Notes: generated by a model not told the origin, from the sequence alone. Positions 1 through 8,387 are shown, numbered from the stretch's first letter. The stretch is 32,842 nt of DNA from Comamonadaceae bacterium (GCA_013297985.1 JAAFIY010000038.1:1-32842), one strand, 5' to 3'. Numbers and translations: made by a program.

Positions 1-2
1 GC

Positions 3-866
3 CTGCCGCAAGACGGCCGCATCAGCCTGCGCATGGGCACCCGCGCCATCGACGTGCGCGTGTCCACCCTGCCCGCCGCGCATGGCGAACGTGCCGTGCT
101 GCGCCTGCTAGACAAATCTGACAACCGCATCAGCCTGACCAGCGTGGGCCTGATGGGCCCGCTGCTCAAACGCTTTGCAGGCCATGTGCAGCAGCCCCAC
201 GGCATCGTCCTGGTAACGGGCCCCACCGGCAGCGGCAAAACCACCACCCTGTATGCCGCGCTGCAGTCGCTTGACGCCGCGCGGCTGAACATCATGACGG
301 TGGAAGACCCCATCGAATACGAGCTGGCAGGCATTGGCCAAACCCAAGTCAATTCGCGCATTGACTTAAGCTTTGCCAGCGCCCTGCGCGCCATCCTGCG
401 GCAAGACCCCGACGTGATCATGATCGGCGAAATCCGCGACGCCGAAACCGCGCAAATCGCCATCCAGGCCAGCCTGACCGGCCACCTGGTGCTGGCCACC
501 TTGCACACCAACGACGCCCCCAGCGCCGTCACCCGGCTGGTGGACATGGGCATTGAGCCGTATTTGCTCAGCTCATCCCTGCTGGCTGTGCTGGCCCAGC
601 GCCTAGTGCGCCGCCTGTGCACCCAATGCCACGGTGCCAGATGCGCCGCCTGCGGCCACAGCGGCTATGCCGGTCGCACCGGCATTTTTGAGCTGCTGAG
701 CGTCAGCGACGCCCAGCGCGCCCTCATCCACGGCAATGCATCAGAGGCCGCCATTCGCCAGCAGGCGGTGGTTGATGGCTTGGTGAGCTTGCGTGACGAT
801 GGCCAGCGGCTGGTGGATGCGCGCATCACCTCGGCAGAGGAGGTGTTGCGGGTGACTCGGGACTAA
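3..866 (+). CDS. gspE: Type II secretion system ATPase GspE (5' end outside window)
   Basis: This is the C-terminal part of the cytoplasmic ATPase that powers pseudopilus assembly in type II secretion; the reading frame is open from base 3, so the gene starts upstream of the window. Visible motifs are the Walker [11 protein letters not shown], the Asp box around VEDPIEYE, the Walker B-like [12 protein letters not shown] and the His box [12 protein letters not shown]. The C-terminal zinc site CTQC...CAAC is present, but its two CxxC pairs are only four residues apart, whereas the classical PulE/EpsE type has about thirty between them. It ends with the usual [12 protein letters not shown] segment. 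The natural partner gspF is on the same strand but 6.2 kb downstream. A type IV pilus ATPase (PilB) is the alternative; the gspF-like gene in the same window and the lack of pil genes favour GspE. Confidence 0.9.
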   Translation: MPQDGRISLRMGTRAIDVRVSTLPAAHGERAVLRLLDKSDNRISLTSVGLMGPLLKRFAGHVQQPHGIVLVTGPTGSGKTTTLYAALQSLDAARLNIMTVEDPIEYELAGIGQTQVNSRIDLSFASALRAILRQDPDVIMIGEIRDAETAQIAIQASLTGHLVLATLHTNDAPSAVTRLVDMGIEPYLLSSSLLAVLAQRLVRRLCTQCHGARCAACGHSGYAGRTGIFELLSVSDAQRALIHGNASEAAIRQQAVVDGLVSLRDDGQRLVDARITSAEEVLRVTRD

Positions 867-921
867 AGCCCTAGCCAAGCATTCAGGATTGCGGCAAATT
901 CGCTGGGGCCTAGGAGCCCTC

Positions 922-3105
922 ATGAGCGAACTTGCCAGCGCAACGCGCAGTGCACCTGACGATGCTACAAATCTCATAGCTGCTTCCGCCCAGTATTCGG
1001 GCGAAAGAGCCCAAAAACTTTCAGAACCTTCGGCCCCACTGCTAGCGGTGTCTGCAATCGGTGTGGCCGCCACCCTGGCAGGCTGCGGCGGCGCGGACGA
1101 GGCCCAGGCCCCGCTGTCAGCGCAAGAGATGGCCAGCGCCCCGCTGCGCCTGGATTTGCTGCCTACCGCGCCGTCTGCGCAAGGGCGCAGCGCCACAGGC
1201 CGCGCCACCGCCCCCACACCCACGCCGGATCAGTTCTTCGCATGGGCGGAAGCCACCTTCCCCGAGTTCTTCTACCCCCGCGCCCCGGCCACCCAATCTG
1301 GCGGGGGGCAGACGTTTCGCCTGTACATCGGTTCACAGATCACCCTTTCGATCTCGGCCGACAGCACGGTGTTCGGCAGAGGGCCCATCACCAACAACGT
1401 GGCGGTCAATCTAGGGCCACTCAGCCGCTTTGCGGAATCAGTAGCGGCGCACAACGCCATTGCGCGTGCGGGCAGCCCGCAAGAGGCTGCGCGGTTTTTG
1501 CAGCAGGCTCAGTTTTCCAGCACCGAGGCCGAAATTTCAGCGGTCAGCACCAAGGGCTTCAGCGCTTGGTTGGATGAGCAGCTGGCCATGCCCTTGGGGC
1601 AAACGGCGTGGGACTGGCAGGTGCAAAAAGGCTATGCCGTCGTTGATATCAACGAGTACTTTTTCGCCCAAGGCACCTATCGATTCTCAGTTTGGTACCA
1701 GTTGTTCAAGTCGCCCGACCAGTTGCGCAAGCGCTGGGCGCTGGCTTTGTCTGAGATTTTTGTGGTGTCGTGGCGCGGCATCTCAGACGTGCTGAACTGG
1801 GACAGCCTGGCCATGTGCGAGTACTGGGATTTGCTCAATCGCCACGCCTTTGGCAACTACCGCGCGCTGCTGGAAGAGCTAACGCTAAACCCCGCCATGG
1901 GCGCCTTCTTGAGCACCCGTGGCAACCTCAAAGAAGACCCCGCCACCGGCCGCTTGCCCGACGAAAACTATGCCCGTGAGGTGATGCAGTTATTCAGTAT
2001 CGGGCTGCATGTGCTTAACCCCGATGGCACGCCCAAGCTGGGCGCGAATGGTCAACCCCTGGAAAGTTACACCGCCCAAGATGTGTCGCAACTGGCCCGT
2101 GTATTCACCGGCTACAACATCGACACATCGCGCCCGCTGGTAAGCCCCAAACCACCCAACACCCGCATCCCGCTGCAGGCCACGGCGCGTGACCCGATGG
2201 GGTTCAACCCAGCACAACATTCCCCGCTTGAAAAGCGCTTTCTGGGTGTCACGATTCCAGCGGGCACCCCAGGGCCACAGGCCTTGAAGATTGCGCTAGA
2301 TACCCTGGCCAACCACCCCAATACCGGGCCGTTTCTGGCGCGCCAGTTCATCCAACGCATGGTCACCAGCGACCCGAGTCCAGCCTACGTGCAGCGCGTG
2401 GCGGCCGTTTTTGACAACAACGGGCAAGGCGTGCGCGGCGACTTAGCCGCCACCTTGCGGGCGGTGCTGCTGGATGTGGAAGCACGTAGCCCGCAGCCCC
2501 AGGGCAGCCGCTTTGGCCGCGTGCGCGAGCCCATGGTGCGCATCGCCCAATGGGCGCGCACCTTCAACGTGCAGTCGAAGGCTGGTACCTGGAAGACGAG
2601 CATTGGCGCGTGGAATCCGTCGTCCGACATCCACCAATACCCGCTCGACCCGCCGTCGGTCTTTAACTTCTTTCGCCCCGGCTACGTGCCGCCTGGCACC
2701 GAGCTGGCCGCAAGGGGCGCCACCGCGCCAGAGTTTCAAATCATCAATGAAGCCACGGTGGCCACTTGGCTTAACTTGATGCAGAGCTTTGCAGGCGACG
2801 GCTTCTGGGTGCAGGCCCCTGAACTCCCCAGCCTGCCCTCGCAGCCCACTCCCACCGACGGCCACGACATCGTGCCCGACTTCAGCCGCCAGTTGGTCAT
2901 GTTGTCTGACCCTCCGACGCTGATTGATCACCTCAACCTGACGCTCTGCGCGGGGCAAATGAGCACAGCCACCCGGCAACTCATCATCGACACGGTGCGC
3001 AAGGACTACATCGCACCCGATGTCAACGACCCGAGCCGCCGCTACCCACTGGGCCGCGCCATCTTTTTGGTGATGGCCTGCGCCGACTACATCGTGCAAC
3101 GCTAA
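922..3105 (+). CDS. DUF1800 family protein, probable exported lipoprotein
   Basis: The protein has 727 residues and belongs to the DUF1800 family, whose biochemical role is unknown and whose genes usually sit directly before a DUF1501 gene, as here (18-bp gap). ATG 922 is preferred over TTG 889 because AGGAG lies at 912-916, just before it. A lipobox LAGC puts the lipidated Cys at residue 55, after an unusually long N-terminal stretch. Residues about 14-33 of that stretch are encoded by a copy of the dispersed palindromic repeat. A short module around FFAWAEATFPEFF (residues about 95-170) resembles an N-terminal module found in many betaproteobacterial exported proteins. The DUF1800 core follows, with RRWALALSEIF-like, YWDLLNRHAFGNYRALLEE, LPDENYAREVMQLFSIGLH and DPPSVFNFFRPGY segments. 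GTG 1048 is another possible start, but it would leave no basic n-region before the lipobox. Confidence 0.85.
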   Translation: MSELASATRSAPDDATNLIAASAQYSGERAQKLSEPSAPLLAVSAIGVAATLAGCGGADEAQAPLSAQEMASAPLRLDLLPTAPSAQGRSATGRATAPTPTPDQFFAWAEATFPEFFYPRAPATQSGGGQTFRLYIGSQITLSISADSTVFGRGPITNNVAVNLGPLSRFAESVAAHNAIARAGSPQEAARFLQQAQFSSTEAEISAVSTKGFSAWLDEQLAMPLGQTAWDWQVQKGYAVVDINEYFFAQGTYRFSVWYQLFKSPDQLRKRWALALSEIFVVSWRGISDVLNWDSLAMCEYWDLLNRHAFGNYRALLEELTLNPAMGAFLSTRGNLKEDPATGRLPDENYAREVMQLFSIGLHVLNPDGTPKLGANGQPLESYTAQDVSQLARVFTGYNIDTSRPLVSPKPPNTRIPLQATARDPMGFNPAQHSPLEKRFLGVTIPAGTPGPQALKIALDTLANHPNTGPFLARQFIQRMVTSDPSPAYVQRVAAVFDNNGQGVRGDLAATLRAVLLDVEARSPQPQGSRFGRVREPMVRIAQWARTFNVQSKAGTWKTSIGAWNPSSDIHQYPLDPPSVFNFFRPGYVPPGTELAARGATAPEFQIINEATVATWLNLMQSFAGDGFWVQAPELPSLPSQPTPTDGHDIVPDFSRQLVMLSDPPTLIDHLNLTLCAGQMSTATRQLIIDTVRKDYIAPDVNDPSRRYPLGRAIFLVMACADYIVQR
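963..1020 (+). repeat. Dispersed palindromic element, copy 1 (inside a coding region)
   Basis: This is a full-length-looking copy with two modules. The first is TGCTACAAATCTCATAGCTG, with arms TGCTA/TAGC. The second is a GC hairpin, CCGCCCAGTATTCGGGCG, followed by AAAGAGCCC and an A run. It is read in frame as part of the N-terminus of the DUF1800 protein. Compare the copies at 7857, 9331, 10791, 12092, 15222 and 29769. Confidence 0.7.
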
Positions 3106-3123
3106 GAGCAAAGGTAGCGCACC

Positions 3124-4560
3124 ATGCACCTGATCGACCCTGAAAGCCACACCCGCCGCGCTTTTCTGCGTCGCAGCGCCCAGCTGGCGATTGCAGGCAC
3201 CGCCGCGCCCCTGGCGGTGAACCTGGCCACCATCGGCGAAGTAGCCGCCCAAACCGCCACCGACTACAAGGCGCTGGTGTGCGTGTTCCTGAACGGCGGC
3301 AACGACCACATGAACACCGTGGTGCCGTATGACGACGCGCGCTACGCCACATATGCCCGGGTGCGCGGCCCGCTGGCCATTGCGCGCGCCCGCATGGCCG
3401 CCACCGAGCTGACGCCCACCACGCCCTTGGCCGATGGCGTACGTTTTGCCCTGGCGCCTGAGATGCCCGAGATGGCCAGCATCTTCAACGCCGGGCGCAT
3501 GGCCGTGCAATTGAACGTGGGCCCGCTCATCGTGCCGCTGACCCGGGCCCAATACGAAGGCGCGGTGTTGCCGCAGCCGCCCAAGCTGTTCAGTCACAAC
3601 GACCAGCAATCGGTGTGGCAAAGCAAGGGCGCTGAGGGCTCCACCCGTGGCTGGGGCGGCGGCATTGGCGACACGGTGCTGGGGGCCAATGGGCAGTCGA
3701 TGTTCACCTGCATCTCGGTGGCGGGCAATGCGGTATTTTTGGCAGGGCAGAACGCTTTGCAATACCAGTGCAGCACCGCAGGCGCAGTGGCGGTGGAGGC
3801 CTTGCGCGGTAGCAGCTGGGGTTACTTCTTGTACGAGCCCGCGCAGCGCCCCTTGTTTGAACAACTGCTGCGCCAAAGCCACCCGCACCCCTTGGCCAAT
3901 GAATACAACCGCGTGGTGTCGCGCAGTCTGGATGCCGAGCAGCGCGTCACGTCCGCCATCAACCCAGTGCAGTTGCGTACCGCTTTCCCAGGCGGCAATA
4001 CGCTGGCGGATCAATTGAAGATGGTGGCCCGCCTCATCGGGGCGCGCAGCGCTTTGGGCGTGAAGCGCCAAGTGTTCATGGTGTCGCTGGGTGGCTTTGA
4101 TGTGCACGACGGCATGGCCAGCCGCCAGCCTGTGCTGCTGCGCAAACTAAGCCAAGGCTTGGGCGCGTTTGATGCGGCGCTGACGGAGTTGGGCGTGCAA
4201 AACCAAGTCACCACCTTCACCGCATCGGACTTTGGCCGCACCTTTACCATCAACGGCGACGGCACCGACCACGGCTGGGGCGGCCACCACTTTGTGATGG
4301 GCGCGGCCGTGCGCGGCAAGTCGTTCTACGGCACGCCCCCGCCGCTTTCCACCACCCAAAGCAGCGCGCCAGATGATCAGTGGCATGTGGGCCAGGGGCG
4401 CTTGATTCCTTCGACGTCCGTGGACCAATACGCGGCCACCATGGCCCGCTGGTTCGGCCTGAGCACCGATCAGCAACATGCCGTCCTGCCCAATCTGCGC
4501 AACTTTGGCGCGGGGGCCAACGTGGCGGGGTATCCGATTGATTTGGGGTTTATGGCTTAG
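3124..4560 (+). CDS. DUF1501 family Tat-exported protein
   Basis: This 478-residue protein has a twin-arginine signal near the N-terminus (RRAFLRRS followed by a hydrophobic, Ala-rich stretch ending AAQ). It should therefore be folded in the cytoplasm and exported by Tat. The body is DUF1501, an alkaline phosphatase/sulfatase-fold family of unknown substrate. Supporting segments are LVCVFLNGGNDHMNTVVPYD (residues about 50-70), LFSHNDQQSVWQS, MVSLGGFDVHDGM and FTASDFGRTFTINGDGTDHG with the following WGGHHFVMG; the Asp/His residues in these segments are typical metal-site candidates. The gene starts 18 bp after the DUF1800 stop with an AAAGG-like ribosome site, so the two are almost certainly cotranscribed. 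Family pairs DUF1800-DUF1501 recur widely in bacteria, which suggests a joint extracytoplasmic function, still undefined. Confidence 0.88.
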   Translation: MHLIDPESHTRRAFLRRSAQLAIAGTAAPLAVNLATIGEVAAQTATDYKALVCVFLNGGNDHMNTVVPYDDARYATYARVRGPLAIARARMAATELTPTTPLADGVRFALAPEMPEMASIFNAGRMAVQLNVGPLIVPLTRAQYEGAVLPQPPKLFSHNDQQSVWQSKGAEGSTRGWGGGIGDTVLGANGQSMFTCISVAGNAVFLAGQNALQYQCSTAGAVAVEALRGSSWGYFLYEPAQRPLFEQLLRQSHPHPLANEYNRVVSRSLDAEQRVTSAINPVQLRTAFPGGNTLADQLKMVARLIGARSALGVKRQVFMVSLGGFDVHDGMASRQPVLLRKLSQGLGAFDAALTELGVQNQVTTFTASDFGRTFTINGDGTDHGWGGHHFVMGAAVRGKSFYGTPPPLSTTQSSAPDDQWHVGQGRLIPSTSVDQYAATMARWFGLSTDQQHAVLPNLRNFGAGANVAGYPIDLGFMA

Positions 4561-4580
4561 GGCGTCATGGCCCCACTTGG

Positions 4581-4598
4581 CCCACCAATCAGGGTGGG
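4581..4598 (+). terminator. Possible terminator hairpin after the DUF1800-DUF1501 pair
   Basis: A perfect 6-bp inverted repeat, CCCACC-AATCAG-GGTGGG, lies 20 bases after the DUF1501 stop and is followed within 15 bases by a short T-rich run (GTCCTTTTG). The T tract is weak, so this may only be an attenuating hairpin. An alternative, wider pairing CCCCAC/GTGGGG uses overlapping bases. Confidence 0.35.
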
Positions 4599-4640
4599 GT
4601 TCAGTCCTTTTGCGGCTGCGTTTACATCCCTTACTTGCCC

Positions 4641-6161
4641 ATGAAACTACTCCGCAAGTTCGTTGTCGCCCTCTTTGTCGCCAACTCCGCCTTCAGTTCA
4701 CACGCTGCGGCGCCCAACGCCTCGCCGCTGGGCAACGCGACGGGACTGTTTGTAGCGCGTGACGCTGCAGGCGCAGACGTGCCTTTGGCGCTCATTGACG
4801 GTGCGCTTTTTCGGTTGAGCGCTGACGGCCGCACCGCCGCCAACCTGGTCCTCGGCGTGAGCGACACCCGAATCAACACCTTCGCCCTCGATGCAGCTAC
4901 GTTCAATAACGTGGTGTACGTGGGCACACCCCAGACAGGCGTATGGAAAACCACAGACGGTGGTACCACTTGGTCGCAGCGCAACACCGGACTAAGTTGC
5001 CAAAACGTCACCGCCTATGCGGTGGCAAGCTCCACACGCCACTTGTTGACGGCGCAGTGTGACAACGTGGACACCATTTGGGTGTCCCAAGACTCAGGCC
5101 AGTCCTGGACCGCTAGGGCCAGTTTTGCCCCGGGCATCCGGGTCTACAGATTAAGCGGGTCATTGTCCAGCGGCACTCGGTCGTTCGCTCGCACAAGTGG
5201 TGGGCTTTGGGTTTCCCAAGACGAAGGCGTCACTTGGATACAGGTTGCCCAAAACACCCAAGGTTTATTCGCTTTGCGCAGCATTCCGTTGGATGCTGAT
5301 GTGCTCGACTTCACCAACGCCAGCAGCGCGCCCAACCCCCTGACAGAGATTGTTTTGGTACAGGGCCGTGGACCGTACTACGCGGCCGACTCATCCTCCA
5401 GCGACCCCGCCAAATTCAACTACAGGCTTGTGACCGCTGGGCTACCAAATCCGGCGGTCTTTGGTAGACGCCTCAGCGTCGTTGGCCAGCGCTTTTACTT
5501 ACCTGTGCGAGGTGCGGGCTTGTTTCGGCTTAACGATCTGGCGACCGCATGGGAATTGGCGATTTCTGAACAAGCGGTGCCTGGTGTGGATCGGGTGTTC
5601 CAGTTCAACCAAGACCCACAAATCTGGTTCGCGCAAAGCCGCACCAGCGGCATTTGGCGCAGCACTGATGGCGGCACCACCTGGGCGCGCTGGGGCGTCA
5701 CCAGCGTCGCTGTACTCCCCCCAGCCCCCAATTCTGCAGGCCAAACTTTCACCATCCCAGCGGGCACCGTGCCCGAAACGGCCGTTGAAGTCACCACCGT
5801 CGGTCCCATCACCCAACGCACGATCACGGCGCAACTGGATGTGGCACTGCTACCTGTTCCCCAGACAGAGGCTCGCTTTCAGGTTTATGTGATCGCGCTT
5901 TTGCCCGGAAGTGCACCAACCCTGTTCTTGAAGGGCCCAGACGCGCCTCCCAGCGACTGGGGGCCCATCACAACGCCGCTGCGCGCTTTCATACGAAACG
6001 TGGCCCTGGGATCGCAAGACCAGCGCTTGATCATTGAAATCATCAAAGACGCAGACCTAAGCGCCCTAGTCGGCGCAGAGTTCTACATTGGCTATGGCAA
6101 AGACGACGCCGACCTGATCAGTAACCGACGCTATCGGGGTGTCTACAAAATCGTCAGGTGA
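4641..6161 (+). CDS. Exported Asp-box (BNR/Vps10-like) beta-propeller protein
   Basis: The protein has 506 residues from ATG 4641; TTG 4635 is two codons earlier, in frame. It starts with a Sec signal peptide (MKLLRKFVVALFVANSAFSSHAAA). At least four Asp-box motifs follow: TTDGGTTW, SQDSGQSW, SQDEGVTW and STDGGTTW. These mark beta-hairpins of a propeller such as those in sialidases, sortilin/Vps10 and HCF136-like proteins. The catalytic arginine set of a sialidase is not evident, so a binding or structural role is more likely than glycosidase activity. The last 110 or so residues form a separate domain ending IGYGKDDADLISNRRYRGVY, a C-terminal segment I associate with other betaproteobacterial exported propellers. 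The gene follows the DUF1800/DUF1501 pair in the same direction with an 80-bp gap, and its sequence looks less GC-rich than its neighbours (judged by eye). Confidence 0.75.
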   Translation: MKLLRKFVVALFVANSAFSSHAAAPNASPLGNATGLFVARDAAGADVPLALIDGALFRLSADGRTAANLVLGVSDTRINTFALDAATFNNVVYVGTPQTGVWKTTDGGTTWSQRNTGLSCQNVTAYAVASSTRHLLTAQCDNVDTIWVSQDSGQSWTARASFAPGIRVYRLSGSLSSGTRSFARTSGGLWVSQDEGVTWIQVAQNTQGLFALRSIPLDADVLDFTNASSAPNPLTEIVLVQGRGPYYAADSSSSDPAKFNYRLVTAGLPNPAVFGRRLSVVGQRFYLPVRGAGLFRLNDLATAWELAISEQAVPGVDRVFQFNQDPQIWFAQSRTSGIWRSTDGGTTWARWGVTSVAVLPPAPNSAGQTFTIPAGTVPETAVEVTTVGPITQRTITAQLDVALLPVPQTEARFQVYVIALLPGSAPTLFLKGPDAPPSDWGPITTPLRAFIRNVALGSQDQRLIIEIIKDADLSALVGAEFYIGYGKDDADLISNRRYRGVYKIVR

Positions 6162-6219
6162 CGCTTGGACCAAAGCGCTTAGTCCTACGCGCATCATTCA
6201 ACGCCCGCTAGTTTTCGCC

Positions 6220-7086
6220 TCACCAAGCCGCCCAAACCTGCGCCAAGTTGGTGGCACCGGGCACCACCGCTTGCATGCCCCAACCCAGCGCCGCCAGGCC
6301 AATCGCCGTTAGTGCAAAGGGCCAAGCGGTGCGCCTCGCAGCGGTTTGCCACCACGACTGCAGCGGCTGGCCGCGCAGGCTGCGGTACAGGCCGTAGCTA
6401 AGTGCCGCGTCGGCCAGCAGCTCGGCCAGCAACACCGGGGCTAGATAGATCAAATAGAAGCTGGCCAGCAGCAGCAAAATCACCAAGGCGATGAGCGCCA
6501 GAGGAATGGCTAACTCATCAGCATCAGAAAAATCGGGCATGCTGAGGCCGAAGCCGCTGCTGGGGCCGTCGGCATCGATGTCGCCCAGGGCCGAATCGGC
6601 CGCTGCGCTGCTGGAGATGCCTTGCGCGCTAAGCCCGCCTGCTTGGGGCATGCCGCCCGCCATGCCGCTACCGCCACGCATGCCCAAGCCGGTGCTGGGC
6701 AGGCGCAGGCCGCCCACGCCGTCGGTGGCGTCCAGTACGTTGAGCACGCCATCGGCCACATCGCCACCATCGACCTTGTCCACGTCTAGCTGATGGCGCA
6801 GCCACAGCCATAACAGGGCCAAAAAGAAGCCCCAGGCCAGCAGCACCGCCAGGGGGTAGCGGATAGCCATATCGGTGATGCCGCCAAAGCGCAGCAGCAG
6901 CATGCTCATCAGCCAGCCAAAGCCGCCGGTGAGCACCACCAATAGCGTCATGGCCAGGCGCAGGTGGGTATCGCCCAACTGGCTTTGAAAGCGCAGCACC
7001 AATTGGCGGCGGCTGACCCCGCGCGAGTTGGTGGTGCGCTGCAAGCTGGCTTGGGTGCGGGTTGGATTTCGTTGGGCACCGGGCAT
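6220..7086 (-). CDS. Membrane protein of unknown function with Gly-rich linker
   Basis: I do not recognise a named family. The 288-residue frame has a basic N-terminus (many Arg, RRQLVLRFQSQLG) and two hydrophobic segments at residues about 45-68 (TLLVVLTGGFGWLMSMLLL) and 78-98. A soluble linker of about 80 residues follows, rich in Gly, Ser, Met and Asp. Then comes a long hydrophobic pair (LAIPLALIALVILLLLASFY and beyond) and a last segment near the C-terminus (WPFALTAIGLAALGWGM). The layout predicts about four to five membrane helices with a disordered central loop. It is convergent with the propeller gene and divergent from gspF, with 40 bp between the two starts. A later start, such as the Met at the first hydrophobic segment, is possible but would drop the basic region. 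Confidence 0.6.
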   Translation of the reverse strand: MPGAQRNPTRTQASLQRTTNSRGVSRRQLVLRFQSQLGDTHLRLAMTLLVVLTGGFGWLMSMLLLRFGGITDMAIRYPLAVLLAWGFFLALLWLWLRHQLDVDKVDGGDVADGVLNVLDATDGVGGLRLPSTGLGMRGGSGMAGGMPQAGGLSAQGISSSAAADSALGDIDADGPSSGFGLSMPDFSDADELAIPLALIALVILLLLASFYLIYLAPVLLAELLADAALSYGLYRSLRGQPLQSWWQTAARRTAWPFALTAIGLAALGWGMQAVVPGATNLAQVWAAW

Positions 7087-7126
7087 AGTTGCGGCATGCT
7101 ACGGCACTTCAACGTTTTTATGCCCC

Positions 7127-8386
7127 ATGCCCGCCTTCAACTTTGAAGCTCTGGACGCCGATGGCCACGCCCGCCACGGCACGCTGCAAGCCGACACCGC
7201 CCGTGCCGCGCGCGGGCAATTGCGCCAGCAAGGCCTGGTGCCGCTGGCCGTCATGCCGCTGGATGCTGATGTGTCGGCGCAAAGCGCGGTGGACGGTGAA
7301 CGCGCCCAGGGCGGCGCCCGCAGTTGGGCGCAAGACTGGTTGACCAGCCGCGTGTTCAACGCCGCCCGGCTGGCGGTGTGGACGCGCCAATTGGCCAGCT
7401 TGGTGCAAGCAGGCCTGACGCTAGAGCGCAGCCTGGCCGCGCTGATTGAAGACGCCGAAAACCAGCGCGAACGCAATCTGATGCACAGCCTGCGCGCCGA
7501 GGTCAGCGCAGGCAGCAGCTTTGCCCAAGCCCTGGCGCAGCACCCGCGGGAGTTCAATGCCGTCATGTGCAGCGTGGTGGCCGCAGGCGAGCAAAGCGGT
7601 GCCTTGGGCGGCGTGCTGCTGCGCCTGGCCGATGAGCTGGACGAGCGTGAAGCCCTCGCATCCAAACTGCTGGGCGCAGCGCTTTACCCGGCCATCGTGA
7701 GCGTTGTGGCCATCGTCATCGTGGGCTTTTTACTCACCTGGGTGGTGCCCCAAGTGGCGGGCGTGTTTGCGGGCGGCAAGCGCGCGCTGCCCACGCTGAC
7801 GGTGGTGATGCTCAACATCAGCGCGTGGCTGAAGGCGGCGTGGCCGTATTTGCTAGTTGCTATATTTTTAATAGCTGTATCCGCCCGATTCTTGGGCGCA
7901 AACGCCGCTTTTGTCTTAAGGCGTGACACCGCTTGGCTGCGCGCACCGCTGCTGGGCCGCTTGGTGCGCACCTACCACGCGGCGCGCTTTGCCCGCACGT
8001 TGGCGCTGCTGGCGGCATCCGGTGTGCCCATTTTGAAATCGCTGCAAACGGCGGCCGACACCGTGGGCAACGCAGCGCTGAAAAGCGACGCCCAAGACGC
8101 CCTGCTGATGGTGCGCGAAGGCGCGCCGCTGGGTGCGGCCCTGGCGCGTGGCAAACGCTTCCCCGCCCTGCTGCCGCTGTTTGCCCGCTTGGGTGAACAG
8201 ACCGGCGACTTGCCGGAGATGCTAGAGCGTTGCGCCAACCAGCTCAGCACCGATGTGCAACGCCGCGCCCTGCGCCTGGCCACCTTGGCCGAGCCCTTAT
8301 TGATTGTGCTGATGGGTGCCTTGGTGATGCTGATCGTGCTGGCAGTGATGTTGCCCATCATTGAGTTGAATCAGGTGGTGCGCTGA
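7127..8386 (+). CDS. gspF: Type II secretion inner-membrane protein GspF
   Basis: GspF is the polytopic platform protein that couples the GspE ATPase to pseudopilus assembly. ATG 7127 gives MPAFNFEALDADGHARHGTL, the classic GspF N-terminus; upstream in-frame codons are not GspF-like. At 419 residues it is near the family norm. Two T2SSF domains are visible, at about residues 83-205 (VWTRQLASLVQAGLTLERSL; GAALYPAIVSVVAIVIVGFL) and 285-408 (RFARTLALLAASGVPILKSL; final hydrophobic segment near VLMGALVMLIVLAVML). The second membrane stretch (residues about 244-264) is encoded by a copy of the dispersed palindromic repeat, yet the frame stays open and the length is normal. gspE is 6.2 kb upstream rather than adjacent. 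Confidence 0.92.
   Translation: MPAFNFEALDADGHARHGTLQADTARAARGQLRQQGLVPLAVMPLDADVSAQSAVDGERAQGGARSWAQDWLTSRVFNAARLAVWTRQLASLVQAGLTLERSLAALIEDAENQRERNLMHSLRAEVSAGSSFAQALAQHPREFNAVMCSVVAAGEQSGALGGVLLRLADELDEREALASKLLGAALYPAIVSVVAIVIVGFLLTWVVPQVAGVFAGGKRALPTLTVVMLNISAWLKAAWPYLLVAIFLIAVSARFLGANAAFVLRRDTAWLRAPLLGRLVRTYHAARFARTLALLAASGVPILKSLQTAADTVGNAALKSDAQDALLMVREGAPLGAALARGKRFPALLPLFARLGEQTGDLPEMLERCANQLSTDVQRRALRLATLAEPLLIVLMGALVMLIVLAVMLPIIELNQVVR
7857..7919 (+). repeat. Dispersed palindromic element, copy 2 (inside gspF)
   Basis: The segment TTGCTATATTTTTAATAGCT is followed by TCCGCCCGATTCTTGGGCGC and a GCTTTTGTCTTAAG tail. The same two-module layout (AT-rich TTGCTA/TAGC palindrome, then a GC hairpin) is seen in copy 1. 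It is strikingly AT-rich compared with the surrounding gspF sequence and encodes most of a transmembrane segment. Confidence 0.65.
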
Positions 8387-8387
8387 A

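Noticed and set aside
2443..4107. 554-codon open frame on the minus strand
   Set aside because: It lies fully opposite the well-supported DUF1800 and DUF1501 genes. Its product is a His/Gln/Arg/Ala-rich mixture with no domain, typical of the antisense frame of GC-rich genes.
4641..6161. Propeller protein as a sialidase
   Set aside because: The Asp boxes are present, but the arginine triad and catalytic Tyr/Glu arrangement of sialidases could not be located; a non-enzymatic propeller is the safer call.
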